From Tricholoma matsutake (Eukaryota; Basidiomycota; Agaricomycetes; Agaricales; Tricholomataceae): a DNA stretch of 64,000 nt. A program made the position numbers and the translations under genes. Positions 32,950 through 43,901 of the stretch are shown here, piece after piece. Under the pieces are notes generated by a model. It was not told where the DNA came from, ran no database searches, and was given only the letters and a program-made list of their open reading frames with translations. Where the stretch lies: NCBI GenBank assembly GCA_026075535.2, contig AP026538.1:1550001-1614000 (forward strand), written 5' to 3'. Each line of letters opens with the position of its first letter. Position 1 is the stretch's first letter.

Positions 32950-33700
32950 CTAGTAACAAAAATCCTTGTGAACTACTTTTCGGTGTTTTGTGGCTCTAGG
33001 AAAGGTCAGGATAGTAGATGATCTTGTCAAGTTAGGATCGTAGATAGTAATTGTCTGAGATTCATCACTCCAGTTTTTGACAGTGCTTTTGGTAACTACG
33101 TCAAAGGGTCGACCAAGTAGTATGTCGTAGGCAGGGTTTCGGATTATATGAATCTGCATATAGATGGTGATCATGCCAACTTCGCAAGGAACATTTCGTG
33201 CTAATCCTAGACTTTCATCAATGCCACCATTAGCTGATTGAAGCAGAATGTGGATGGAAGGATCATATGCAAGACCTAGTTCATGGCAGACTTCTTCGGA
33301 CATAGTGATAATCGAAGAACCCAGGTCAACTACACTTTCAACAGGGTTTTTACTGTTGACATTCATCATAACTGATCTGATCGAGTGAGATTCCTTCACA
33401 ACAACGAAGGGTTTTGGAATGTTGCTGATTCAAAGGGAACTGATATAAGTTTTGTATGGGTCATTGATCATAAGTACCTCTTCATTGATGAGGTGCCCCG
33501 CATTGTTTCCATCCTTGTTCAGAATATGATGTGGCATTAGCTGTTCCTTCCATTTCATATGAACTTTGGGTGATAATGAAAGAAGTTCTTCCATAGTAAG
33601 GGTGACGATCGGTATTTTCATCAAATGCGAAAATATGTCCTGAGCAATTGTATCGTTCTGAATGGGGGCTACTGTGTGGTGGTACAAAGGACCATCGCGT
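32950..33700 (-). pseudogene. G3 protease and flanking linker
   Basis: The retropepsin-like domain is in 33399-32950 (minus): SVVDLGSSIITM where DSGS is usual, then LQSANGGIDESLGLARNVP and DILLGRPFDVV, the flap and second strand regions of this Gypsy lineage. The catalytic Asp is retained but Ser is replaced by Leu. An upstream linker frame (33687-33430) shows no domain. A further linker (32959-32555) leads into element B. Confidence 0.78.
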
Positions 33701-34011
33701 TCTTTACCTTTACTAGTCGATGTGAAGTTTCATTCGTGAGGGGGTAAGTAAGTGTTCTCTGGAGCTGCAGCATAAGGATGAATTGGGGGTTGCAAACTCA
33801 TGAGAGGTTGCAAATTTGGTGTGGGTTGCGAATTCAAAGTCATCTGTGAAGCCATCGCTGGTGCTATATTGGATGAAGATGGATTGGTCGCAGTAGAGGA
33901 TATAGATGGTGGTGCAACAGTTGGAACTGGCTCTGCAGATGGAGCTGTGGACAAAATCGATGGCTGAACCACAGGAGCTGCAATTGGACCGGGTTCATGT
34001 TGTGCAAACTT

Positions 34012-36624
34012 TCAACCACTTCGTAAGGCATATAATTCTTGTTCTAAACAAGCGATGCAAATATCAGCTGTGGTATTCATGTCCATGATCTGGTAGATTC
34101 CCCTAGGAGCGGGAGCTGGAGTGGGGGAAGGGGCAATGCCATACATGAGGGCAGTGACAATATTTATGTCTGGGTTTTGACAAATCCACTCATCGATGTG
34201 ATCTTTGATACAACGCCCAGGGATGTTTTGTGGCATGAACTGTCTGTTCGGAAGCACAACTTTTCCTTCGGCATTCTTCTTACACTTTCCATCATTAATA
34301 TACATTTGACAGACCAAACAATCACTAATGAAGTGTCCCGAAAGACCGCAGAAAATACAAATTAGATTTTCGAGTTGGTCCTGGTGAAACCCTTGATTAA
34401 CACGAGGGGAATTGTTGTTGTTATTGTTGGATCGAGCTCCTGTTAAGGCTGTGACGAGAGTGGTCACAAATTTCTTGAGAATCATTGATAAATCCTCTGT
34501 TTTGATTTGTGGGGACAATGATGATACTCAACCCGGAAACCCAAACAAAACCCACAAAATGGCTTTAGATGGTATAACACAAGTCAGAGGAAGGTTGCGA
34601 GGCCCTCTAGATGTCACCTGTCGGACCGACCATCAAATAGTCATAAAACAACTGCTTGTTGAAGCAGTTCGAGGCTAATAGAATGTGTTTCGAGACTTTG
34701 CGATGCTTTTTGAGATGTTGCGATATTTTTCGAAGAGGTTTCGAGGAATTTCGAGTGCGCAGATATGTTCGGACGCAAGATCGGGGGACTAGACGAGTAG
34801 TAGAAGTGACAAAAAGGCTAATCGAGGGAAGCAAGAGCGAAAATAGTGTAATGCGAGGAATTTCAAGGAATTTCGAGGAAGTTTAGCATAAAACACCAAA
34901 CTTCGGACTGAATAAGACTAAACTGTACTCTCAAATCACTGTGATCTGGGAGGAAGATGACGACTTTCTTGTTTTTCTTTGTATCTAGTACATCTTTTTA
35001 TGTAAAATAAAGAAAGTACCTAAAAAAGCTAGAGAACATGTGTAGAACATGAGGCAAAAGATATGAGTTAAGGCACAAGGCCAAAAAGGAGACTGGAATC
35101 TGAACAAGAAAGATATATATCATATGATGAAAGAGTAATAAAGGGTATAGAACTAAAAGGGGACTGTCCTTTGTGTATAAACTGTGCTAAGTCTCGCAAT
35201 AATGCGTCCAGCGGGTTCTGTGCACAATAGGGACTTGGAACGAGGCTGACCTACTATCAGCAAGTTTGAGCACGAGTTGGAATACTTCCTGACGCATGTT
35301 TTTCCACCATATAGATAACAAATGCAGCGCCCAATGTTGCTCGCAGTCTCTTGATATTGATTGATAACGCTCAATGATGCTCGACGATGCTTGACGATGT
35401 TCGATCACATTCGATACGATGCTCGACCGCATTCGATGATGCTCGCGATGCTCGATGATGTTTGATTGCGTTTGATATGATGCTTGATGATGTTTGACGA
35501 TGCTCGATCGTGTTCGATGATGCTCATGATGCTCAATGATGTTCAATGATGCTCGATTGCATTCGATGATGCTCGCGATGCTCAATGATGTTCGACAATG
35601 CTTGATGATGTTCGATTGCGTTCGACACGATATCGTGCTTGGTAGACTTGGTCGGGAGTGGTTGCACTGCTTCTGGGACCTCGTGCGAGTTATCCGATGT
35701 GATTAGAATGTGGTCAAAATGGTGAATCGGCCTTTGAGCTGAGGAGACAACCTATCAATGATGTAGAGGTAGTAGGGATAGAAGTCGAAGCCGAAGATGA
35801 GGATGGATCTTGTGAAGTTGAGGCCAAGGGAGTTTGTGATGATGTAGTACCTGCTAAAACAAATTTTGCAGCAGCATGGATGTCATCAAGAGGATAGGGG
35901 TCGTCTGGGTAGTGGTCGGGGAATTTGAGTTCTAGACGTCACACGATTCACATCCATAATCCTGGTTGAAAGCTGCAAACGAAGGCTCTGCTTTGTTTGG
36001 CTGCCAAAAGTCGATTTTTCGTGGTGAGGAACTTAGTAATATTGTAGAAGGACCTGTAATATGATCCTAATTTGTTCACATCGTAGATACCAATGCAAAA
36101 TTGTTTGCCAATCAGTTTATCCATATTGGCAATTGACCACTTGCGGTCGTCTTTGGATCCAGGGTACAACTTGTGAATAGCTGTATGAAATTCATTGAAT
36201 GAAACCCCTGTGTCATATTCTGGGATTGACTCCCAAAGTTCGGAAGTGTCAATGTCGACATATCGACAGGCATGCTTCTTCATATCTTTGGAATCAGTAA
36301 TTCCACATGTTGGAAACAGCATTTGAGTTTGTTAAAGTATCTCTGAAGTTCTCAAGGCTGAGTAGGATCGAACTTCGGAGCCATGGAGTGACCACGAGCT
36401 GGCATAGTAGCTTGTGTAGTCATGAGTTCAATAGCTCTTGGGGTAGGGGTTAGGACTTGGGTGATAGATGGTAGAGGTGTTGATGTATTCAGAAATATGA
36501 ATGAAGCGCTAGAAGCTGAGGATGAAGAAGTAGAAGATGATGATGAAGATGATGGAATGGGTGAGGGAAATAGTCGACGATGTGTTGATTCTGCTTCGGA
36601 TACTGGAATTAGGATATCTCCCAA
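34012..36624 (-). pseudogene. G3 gag, interrupted near 34519-35640
   Basis: The N-terminal part starts at 36624 (MGDILIPVSEAESTHRRL, serine-rich). It continues through 36322-35948 (ELWESIPEYDTGVSFNEFH, gag core) to about 35700. The C-terminal part is at 34518-34012: VTTLVTALTGARSNNN, then a zinc knuckle CIFCGLSGHFISDC (about 34322-34363) with LVCQMYINDGKC and PGRCIKDHIDEW. An unrelated block between the two parts includes an LTR-like stretch and a GATGCTCGA-type minisatellite. Several stops. Confidence 0.8.
34519..35640. repeat. Divergent G3-type LTR-like insertion plus minisatellite
   Basis: From 34519 (TGATGATACTCAACCCGG) the sequence is a diverged relative of the G3 LTR start (TGATGATGCTCAACCCAG), and similarity continues patchily (ATAACACAAGTCAGAGGAAG). 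It interrupts G3 gag, which suggests a solo LTR of a sister subfamily. From about 35345 to 35630 lies a degenerate 10-12 bp repeat (GATGCTCGATGATGTTCGAT). Right boundary and target duplication were not resolved. Confidence 0.5.
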
Positions 36625-36735
36625 TTGTTCAAGAGATTCAAAGGCGTGACGAGTATCAATTTGGAGGTTTCTGGCTTGGGTTGGCCTAATCCGGGAGATT
36701 TGAGATGGATTATGCGATAAAATGATTCAGAAACC

Positions 36736-36752
36736 CCTCGCGGTGGGCTCCA
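36736..36752 (-). promoter_or_regulatory. Primer binding site of G3
   Basis: On the minus strand, TGGAGCCCACCGCGAGG lies 3 nt inside the 5' LTR. It starts TGG as expected for pairing to a tRNA CCA end. The implied tRNA 3' end is GGTGGGCT-CCA with U at the discriminator position. The tRNA identity was not assigned. Unlike G1, this element is tRNA-primed. Confidence 0.65.
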
Positions 36753-36755
36753 GAA

Positions 36756-37757
36756 TGATGATGCTCAACCCAGAAACTCAACCAAAACCAACTAAACTGG
36801 TCTTAGGAGATATAACACGAGTCAGAGTAAGGTTGCGAGGTAGTACTGAATATCACCGTGCTATCCAAAGACCGGTAAATGTACTGTAGAATGTTGTGAA
36901 GCAGTATTAGGCTGTGCAAAGTTCTGCGAAGCTGTCCGAAGGAACATGAAACACTATGAAGCATTCCGAAACAACACAAAAGAGTTTAGCGGCAGTGTGA
37001 ATGAGTTTGAGAATCTCCGAAATGGTTTCACAAGTTTGGGACAGTGTGACAATAGTTGAAGGTGAGGTAAGAGACAATGACACGGTAGATAGACAATTTG
37101 ACAAAAGTTTTGAGAAACTATGTGGTGAAATGATGTAGTTTGCAGAATACTTGAGTGAATTCAGACTAAGACTGAGCTAAAACTCAAGAGTTAAACCCTT
37201 AAGTCAGACAATAGGCGATGGGAGAAGACGATTTCCTGTTGTCTCGACAGTAAATACACCAAACTATATATGTTTTAGAGAGATAGGACTAAAAGGGTAA
37301 AAGGCCATGAGGCAAAACATGTGGTAAACATGAGGCAGTGAACAAGGTGTCGAAATCACGAAGTAAATGAGAAAATGATAAGAAAGAAATGTGCCATATA
37401 CATGATATATCAAATCTCCTTGTCTTGTGGTTCCAATAAATCATGAATACGTCTAAAAGCACCTCAATGCACGCTAAGTTGCTAGCCATTGTGTTTCCTC
37501 GTGTTTGTGGTGGTGGGAATGCGATGTGTTAGTGTGTGTAATGGTGGGAGCATGTGTTCAAGGTTCAGTACGATATGAATACAACCAAAGTTGTTCAAAT
37601 TGGTTCGAAGTCTTGCGAAATGTTTCCAAGTGTCATTTTGTTGTTTCGTGCATTCGTAGGCATTCATAAGCATTCACAAAATCATAGGACATTGGAAAGG
37701 AGGTGTTCAAGTGTGATTTCTTGATTTCAGAGCTCTGCTGCCATAGTGGACCTATCA
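36756..37757 (-). repeat. 5' LTR of G3, uninterrupted (1002 bp)
   Basis: Matches the three pieces of 18018-25338. It preserves the empty sites of the Copia insertion (near 36775-36795) and the hAT insertion (near 37391-37405). Ends TGATGATGCTC and CCTATCA, and CTGG follows. Confidence 0.92.
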
Positions 37758-37761
37758 CTGG

Positions 37762-38497
37762 GGACACACATATGTCCTTGTCTTAATAGTTTGCTCTGCA
37801 TCTTTCAATTTGATTCTTGCTGTTACATTATGTGGCAGCTTGTCAACATGAGGAAGGGGTTCAAATACATCACTAAACTCTGTTAAAAACTCTTCTCTAG
37901 AGAACCGAATTTCTCATGCAGGGCAAGCACCTCAATCTGCTCTTTGATCATTGCTGCAATATTCAACGGTTTTGCAAACTCTGGTACTCCTTTTCCATTT
38001 TGTAGATGCTCCTGACAGACAACAACAAGTTCCTTAAACATTGCCTTCTTTGCCTCTGTCACCTCTCATACAGACAACACAGGGTCGATTAATTTCTTTT
38101 GCACAATCTTTACAGGACGATTTATCGACGTTACAACATTTATCAATGGCGGTCCGAGCTTCAAAATCTGCAACGATGTGGTTCGCAGCCAGGAACAGTA
38201 GGCCCAATAGTAGTGGTACACACAGTCCAGGAGTAATAATAGCTTTAATTGTATGGGAAATGTATGAGGAGTCAGGTGCAAACAGCGTGATTTTGACAAA
38301 TTCATGCAAATGTGTATTGGAACATGTTGAATTATTCAGAGCAACAGAGATTGGAAGCGGCTTGTGAAGTCGAAAACGGTGAAGGCCCAGCTGTCAAGCA
38401 AGCTCCTCATCAATGAGGACAAGGAATGCCCCACAGTCAAGCATACTTTTCACTGTAATGGGTTCGTCAAAGGAAGGTCCACTCAATGAGCACAACC
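37762..38497 (-). pseudogene. G2 protease (C-terminal part) and start of RT
   Basis: Read leftward: SMLDCGAFLVLIDEELA is the retropepsin active-site segment with Asp kept and Ser changed to Cys (about 38405-38450). It is followed by SSYISHTIKAIITPGLCVPLLLGLLFLAANHIVADFEART (read across several positions near 38100-38290). The RT start is REEFLTEFSDVFEPLPHVDKLPH and ends RTYVCPQ at the G3 junction. A frameshift near 38360 separates the two halves of protease. Confidence 0.8.
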
Positions 38498-39227
38498 TGT
38501 TACAATTTTCCTTGTAACTCTTGGAACCCAACCAACCCGACCGACCTGACGATCCCCTGCAGACAGGAGGCACTACCTGATTCATGCCTAGGGCATGTCC
38601 TTGACACCAGACACATGCACAACACATGCCAACTGCATGCATTCGATCCCCTTCCTGTGGAAGGAACCCTAGATGCATGGTGACTCCATGCACCCAAACC
38701 CACTCCCATACATGCTGTGATATGACAGCCCCTTAACATGAGGTCTGTGATGTCGGACTCTCACGATTGACATGCTGCACTGCAGCATGTCCTTGACATT
38801 GGATCCTTGACATTGGATCCATGACATCAGATGCCTCATGATAGGCATGAGGCCTATTATTTCTATTCTTACTTGATATGCATCTATCTTTCCGATTGGA
38901 CGATAGGGACCTCCCTTGTAGTATAAGTACTGCAACTCATAGTAGGGATGTCCTCAGTTTAGATCTAGGCAATCCACGGCCTTAACTTGCAAGCTCATTC
39001 GTAACTACTAAGGAATCCCCTTAGTACGTGAACTCACTCGAAACCACTAAGGAAGCCCCTTAGTGCATGAACCCAGATGACTCTATGCAGAAGCCCTGCT
39101 AGAGTTGTACTATCATCTTATGTCAGATGCTCCGAGTAAGACTAGTACCAAATGACTCAACAAGGAAGCACCTCATTGGACGACATCGACTAGATTGAAT
39201 AGTTGAGGCTCTGCCCTTAACACAACC
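38493..39227. mobile_element. Solo LTR (725 bp) with 5-bp target duplication, inserted in G2
   Basis: The LTR runs 38498-39222 with TGTTAC...CTTAACA ends. CAACC lies at 38493-38497 and again at 39223-39227. A TATA-like TATAAG is near 38929, followed by short direct repeats (CTAAGGAAKCCCCTTAGT, about 39008-39065). G2 protease coding is continuous across it. No internal region remains, so the element was reduced by LTR-LTR recombination. The family is not represented elsewhere in the window. Confidence 0.88.
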
Positions 39228-40049
39228 AATGTAGGTGCTTAATGGTCAAAGGAGCACTCAAGTCCTCCTCAGACTCAGACCCAGCACCTAAAAGAGCAGA
39301 TGGCATGACAGCCCCAATGAGGGACAAATCCCCAATTTCCATGTCTTCATTTGTTGCAGATGGCAAGATGGCACCAACAGATTTCTTATTCCCCCCTACT
39401 CCACGTTTCTGTGAAAGCAGAAGTTCCTCCATCAACTCCTTGTAGTTGCGAGGGTCAGGGAAATTGAATGGACAACTCAGTCTCAGGCATGCATGGCTTT
39501 TAGACCTGGTAGCACAAAGCCAGCCTCATAATTTCTCCTTTCTGAAATATAGTTAGAAAGGAGGAATTATGAGGCTGGCCTTGTGTAGAACAGCGCTAAC
39601 TCAGTCTGCTTCCTCTAACTTCTTATTTGCCAAGAAGAAACCCTCACACACCATCTCCCATTGGCGCATGACCATGGGAGAAACCTTGCCAGTGGAATAC
39701 GTTTAGGTTCAGCATGGAGACATTTGGCAGGTGTGTTTGAGGACATCATTGCAGTAAGCGGCAGGGCATCAGTAGAGGAACAGTCAGTGTCAGAGTCATC
39801 GGAAACGGTGGGTGTATGCGAGCAAGAGACATCAAGGTTAACAGGTGTCAGTGTATGCATGGCAGACATAGGTGTATGCACATCGGCAGCCCTATTTGGA
39901 GATCTTGGCAGAGTGATAGGTCCCATGTCAGGGGAAAAGGAGGACAGCAGGGACAGCAGGGACAGTGAGGTGGATTCGGAGTTTCTGGGGGCAGCAGCAG
40001 TGTCAAGGACACCTAGAGCTTGACGGCGTGTCAATGGCAGTGTGGGCAA
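39228..40049 (-). pseudogene. G2 gag
   Basis: The ATG at 40049 gives MPTLPLTRRQALGVLDTAAA, a serine/threonine-rich segment with PNRAADVHTPMS and a tryptophan-containing stretch near 39670-39620. After a small MITE the frame continues with a shift: FNFPDPRNYKELMEELLLSQKRGVGG, then SEEDLSAPLTIKHLHWLC. No zinc knuckle is visible. Upstream of 40049 lies about 300 bp of non-coding sequence, probably 5' UTR. Confidence 0.6.
39484..39597. mobile_element. Small MITE-like hairpin (114 bp) with 10-bp direct repeats
   Basis: AACTCAGTCT occurs at 39474-39483 and 39598-39607. Between them, GCCAGCCTCATAATTTCTCC and its near-perfect inverse form a hairpin around 39518-39575. G2 gag coding rejoins across it (RLSCPFNFPDPRNYKELM). 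The true target duplication is probably 8-10 bp. Family unknown. Confidence 0.72.
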
Positions 40050-40345
40050 TCAGAGCAACAGCAGTAGGCACGATGGCCTATATGCAAGCTTGTTGGATCC
40101 CTTATGAGCAGTGTTAAAAAAAAGTGTAACCCCATGCTATGCACGCACGGGAAATCACTCAGTGTGAACACAGGGGCACACTGATATAATGAGCTCAAGA
40201 TGTGGAATTTGCAGAGTCGGCAAGCTAGGAGTAGTACTACTAGTCAAGATGATGGTGGTATGTGTGTAAGAGTCCCCTCCCCCTTCCCACAGTGATCATG
40301 TGGATGGTAAACATGTGTAAATAAGAGCCATCATTACAAGACATT

Positions 40346-40642
40346 GAAATTAGTGATGAGAAATTATTGGTGGCCTGGAATTTCTAAATATGTGTTGGGG
40401 TATGTGGATGGATGTGATACGTGCATGAGGGGGAAGAAATTTTCAGAGAAACCTGCAGGAAAATTAATGCTGAACCCTATACCTAAAGTGCCATGGCAAG
40501 ATATGTCTGTGGATTTTATCACCAGATTACCTGAGGCTCAAGGGTACAATGCAATATTTGTAGTATGCAACTGCTTCACAAAGAAGGTCCATATTACTCC
40601 TACTACTATGGAAACCTCATCATTGGGCTTGGCGCACCTCTA
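40346..40642 (+). pseudogene. G1 integrase fragment
   Basis: Nearly identical to 7250-7545 of copy beta: KLVMRNYWWPGISKYVLGYV, the CDTCMRGKK zinc-binding pair and the first catalytic Asp in SVDFITRLP. It ends at SSLGLAHL, where similarity stops. It probably belongs to the element that includes G1-gamma, separated by the G2 complex. Confidence 0.85.
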
Positions 40643-40792
40643 AGAAAATGATGTCAAAATGATCCTTTTTATCAATGTGAAGTCTAGTATAAAATAAAGA
40701 AAAAAAGGATACTTTTAAGTCAGAGGAAAAGAGTCTGTTTCTCCAGGTGAAAACATAGTCAAAAGACATCTAAAATGTGTCTGAAATGATGC

Positions 40793-40831
40793 TGATATGA
40801 TGAAGAAATGAATCATTTCTTCATCATATCA
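40793..40831. other. Perfect 19-bp hairpin with 1-nt loop
   Basis: TGATATGATGAAGAAATGA at 40793-40811 and its exact inverse at 40813-40831, separated by one A. The surrounding 40643-41080 holds no gene that I can support. It could be an extruding palindrome, a small-RNA precursor-like hairpin, or a MITE core. Confidence 0.8.
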
Positions 40832-41088
40832 GAAGTTGTTAAGTTCTTGGTTGAGCAGAGGAATTATCGGATTTCTGGTCATACCCGGGTGGTAGAATTC
40901 AGTAGGAGGATTCTGAGGAGAGTGGGATCCTGATGGAATTCCAGGGCAAGGTTTACTTGATATACCATACCAAGTGTGAGGACAGATAGGACTTGGCTTC
41001 AACTTATAAGAAGTTGCACCCTTCTCCTGGTCAAGTGTCCTAATTTCAAGGCAAGGGTAAGAGGGAGATCAGAACACCTGCAATACAA

Positions 41089-41826
41089 CCCTTTAGAAAA
41101 CAGATCACATGACACTCACATCACATGTACTCCAACTTAAGCAAGAAGTTTCGAAGTTTAAGCATTCAGTGGGGTGAATCAAGACAGTATGACATCAAAC
41201 AGTGCAGCTAGTGGAAATGAATTTGTCCTAAGGTTCTGGGGAGAAAACATGTGTATTGGCCAATAATATAGGATTAACATGGGAATGTAACAAAAAACCT
41301 GGGTGACATGTTGTGACAACTCTCAATGCACCTCATGGAAGACAGCATACTGCCAGTAGAGACCCCCCATTGACACCATGTGTTTCCACCCTACTAATAC
41401 AGTGCCCTGCTAATTCAAAATCCCACCAGCTCTAAACACCTAGACAGGTACATCCATGCTGAGTATACATCATAGGTTTGACAAAGCGGTGTTATGGTGA
41501 CAGAGGTGGCATCTGCAGCTGTGATCTGGACTTCATGCAGCCTCAGCCACTGAGTACCGAGTTGTTGAAGGGATGGCTAAGTGTGCGACAATGTGTCTCA
41601 TCAGGTTGAGTGATCCTTGAGGAGAAGAGGGGGCTGAGAGTCCAGAGGCAGTGGAAAGGATACAACATGTCCTCAGGAGAGGCTGTGGGAAGTGCACAAG
41701 TCTTAGTCAGCTATCCAGTTAGGTGACATGAGGAGCAAGAGAAATTAAAAGTCACAAAGTGAGTGAACAAACTTGGCACGCACTCACGTGCTCAGGCTTT
41801 ACTCATGTGATCTGTTTTCTAAAGGG
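41089..41826. mobile_element. MITE-like TIR element (~740 bp)
   Basis: A 24-bp perfect inverted repeat begins CCCTTTAGAAAACAGATCAC at 41089-41112, and its inverse is at 41803-41826. Similarity extends weakly outward (GCAATAYRAC), so the real ends may lie some 10-20 bp further out. No coding frame and no clear target duplication. Confidence 0.72.
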
Positions 41827-42600
41827 TCATATTGCTTGAGACAAGATCAGAGGCCCAGAGATTTTCCAGAGAGTATGAGCAAAAGTTTGAGAAGGACTTA
41901 AGAGAAGATTTGGAGTGTAAATGGATTGGAGTTAATTGGGTGACTTGGTTGATTTACAAACTGGCAATACAAAACAAAAGTAGCTAGCTTAAATACTAAA
42001 GGTCGGAGGCGATCAGTATAAGGGCAACCTCAGCCTCTAGCAAAGGGAAATCTGAAGTTAAAATTATACTACATAGTACATGGATTGGAGGCACACCTAG
42101 CAAAGGGAAATCCGAAGAGAAAACTCTAAAAACCCCTTTGCCAATGCCCAGTATATGTGAAAACTGCAAAAATCAAATAATAATCTAAAAATAGAAAAGG
42201 CAGAGATAGGCAGATCAAAGCCGCCAAATGACATCATACCAAAGGGTAGATGTCGGAAGGGGTGCTCCACCTCTAAATATAAAACTGTCAACATGTACAA
42301 ATGTGATAGGAGGGGGAGATTAGTAATAAAATAAAGAAAAATCATAGAAAATGAAGAATTGGAGGAAATGAAGTGAGGAAAAATATAGTATGAATGTAAA
42401 AAATAGGAAAAACACACAAGGCATCCCCTAGTCCCCTTACAGTGTTGTCTGCTCAATCTGACATCACTAGCCTATTGTCCTTTTTCTTGACCAAGGACAA
42501 TGGCACTCGAGAAGGATTTATAAAACAGTCATAGGAACTAAATTCCAGAGCAGACAACAGCATACTATACAAGAATGGTGAAAAGCAAACTAACCATACA
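41827..42600. other. Stretch without supportable gene
   Basis: AT-rich non-coding sequence. A 20-bp direct repeat (ctagcaaagggaaatcYgaag) occurs near 42037 and 42096, and an 11-bp inverted pair (GTTGTCTGCTC) is at 42444 and 42548. No domain-bearing frame. Confidence 0.5.
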
Positions 42601-42609
42601 CATGGTATC

Positions 42610-43020
42610 AAGAAACAGACTTACACCTTGGCTTCATCAGTTACACCAGCATTTCCACAGACTTTGGAATACATCAGCAAGTTGTTTGGTTTAGCTGAAT
42701 TCGACTGAGGTAAGAAGTAAACCTTTCTAAAAGCAAAGAAGTAACCTTAGTAACAAATCAAGAATCAATCAATCAGTCAAAAAAATCACATACTTGAGAG
42801 GTTCAAGACATTTATAATACTTCTTGAGAACAGGATCTTGGAGAAGAGAGTCATGAGTATCATGATCTATGACTGGCTGAGGACTTCCATTATCAGACCT
42901 AACAGTTTGTAACTATTAAAACAAGATAATGATAGGACAAGATTAAACACATATAAATACCCAGAGTCATATTCAATTGGTGCATCATCCGGTACCACAA
43001 ATTCATGTATTGAATTGAGG
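42610..43020 (-). pseudogene. 3' exons of an unrecognised spliced gene, cut off by element C
   Basis: Minus-strand exon-like segments: DLNSIHEFVVPDDAPIEYDS (about 43020-42960), SDNGSPQPVIDHDTHDSL then LQDPVLKKYYKCLEPLKY (about 42900-42795), and KVYFLPQSNSAKPNNLLM then YSKVCGNAG (about 42720-42625). They are separated by AT-rich introns with GT...AG ends. Family not recognised. With 48975-49900 it probably forms one gene, now split by element C, running divergently from the gene at 49955. Confidence 0.5.
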
Positions 43021-43059
43021 TCTTTACTGTGCCCCACATATTCCGAGCCAGTCAGCACA

Positions 43060-43265
43060 GAATTTGGTGGACTCCGCACGGACTGGCATTCACTCATTTG
43101 GCTCAAATGTCCTGTATAGCAGTTGCTCGGACTCCGCATGGACTTTTGTGGAGTCCGAGCTGTTTTTGCACCTTTACTCGGAGTGCGCACGGACTTTGTC
43201 CGAGCAACATCAATTTACTCGGACTTGGACGGATACATGTCCGAGTTGTCCGAGTTGAGTCTGTG
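43060..43265. repeat. Left subterminal repeats of element C
   Basis: Clustered direct and inverted copies of GGACTCCGCACGGACT and CTCGGACTCCG, also seen at 48710-48900. The core GGANTCC is shared with the subterminal repeats of elements A and B. Confidence 0.8.
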
Positions 43266-43302
43266 GATGCATAGCAGAGGCTATGGAAAAACTATGTAGT
43301 AA

Positions 43303-43372
43303 AGGAGAATTGAACTCCAAGCCTTATCACCAAGCATAAATAGCAGCAATTAACCACTACACCACAGAGCCA
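43303..43372 (-). ncRNA. tRNA-like sequence near the left end of element C, reads outward
   Basis: The minus strand GGCTCTGTGGTGTAGTGGTT resembles a tRNA 5' arm/A box, and GGAGTTCAATTCTCC (about 43305-43319) a T arm with a good 4-5 bp stem. The 5' segment closely matches the left tRNA-like sequence of element A. No counterpart was found at the right end. Confidence 0.6.
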
Positions 43373-43901
43373 TTGTCAAACAAGCAAACAATTGCATTAT
43401 GTCACCATAGAACCGTGAGAACGTATAGCCATGATCAACATCAACCTCAGCCACAACCACATCGCCATGACATTGACACAACCCCAAAGCCTCAAGATCA
43501 AATGATTAACATGTTCAATACTCGCTTGACTGTCCCCACCACCCATAGCGGCCACAAACGGGACAATCCGCACAGCCGCAAATGCGCCACGTCATCAGCT
43601 GATGTGGGGGCTGCCAAAGCGAAAAAAAAAAGATTGCCAGTAGTGACGACGAAACAGATGTGCTGAAGGGGAGGAAAGGGAAGAAGAAAGTGGAGGAGAA
43701 GAGGAAAAGCAGAGGAAAGGAGGAGAAGGAGAAGGAGAAGGAGAAGGGAGGACAGGGGAAGAGGGGTACAAAGGCAAGGTAAGCCGCCCGCTCCATCTCC
43801 AGCCTCTCCCCTTACCCTTTCCCCCCCTTTTTTCACAGGAAAACTTTGATGATGTGAGCACAGGAGGATGTGGCTGCCGCTCTCCCGTCTCGTGTCACCA
43901 G

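Larger units (their letters stand above)
18014..37761 (-). mobile_element. Ty3/Gypsy element G3, complete with LTRs and 4-bp target duplication (CTGG)
   Basis: The 3' LTR is on the left (18018-25338) and the 5' LTR on the right (36756-37757). Both run TGATGATGCTC to CCTA[CT]CA in plus orientation. CTGG flanks both sides (18014-18017 and 37758-37761), and G2 RT coding is continuous across the deletion of G3. Coding is minus strand: gag, protease, RT, RNase H, integrase. A spliced gene in the opposite direction lies between integrase and the 3' LTR. Nested inside are Copia, a non-autonomous hAT, element B with B2, and a related LTR piece. Confidence 0.9.
10525..40345 (-). mobile_element. Ty3/Gypsy element G2 (minus strand), host of many insertions
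   Basis: When nested elements are removed, minus-strand coding reads gag (40049 to 39228), protease (39250 to 38000), RT (37762+ joined to 18017), RNase H (to 16666) and integrase (11717 to 10525). The joins are supported by coding continuity. RTYVCPQ before G3 runs into KFWEVWQTLIQQHLDAG after it. LTIKHLHWLC before the solo LTR runs into SLSGPSFDEPITVKSMLDCG after it. The integrase ends mid-domain (NMFPTFHI) at the junction with G1-gamma. No LTR was found for G2, so both ends are probably truncated. Confidence 0.85.

Noticed and set aside
42444..42558. 11-bp inverted pair as a tiny MITE
   Set aside because: The match is only 11 bp, with no target duplication and no second copy in the window.
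12058..43372. Functional tRNA genes at the tRNA-like sites
   Set aside because: A- and B-box-like parts are clear, but acceptor stems pair poorly and the middle is expanded in several. Positions inside transposon ends argue for tRNA-derived sequences.
43498..43861. Leucine/serine/proline-rich minus-strand frames near 43.5-43.9 kb and 44.1-44.8 kb
   Set aside because: They are antisense shadows of purine-rich low-complexity DNA in element C. No domain, start context or splice logic supports them.
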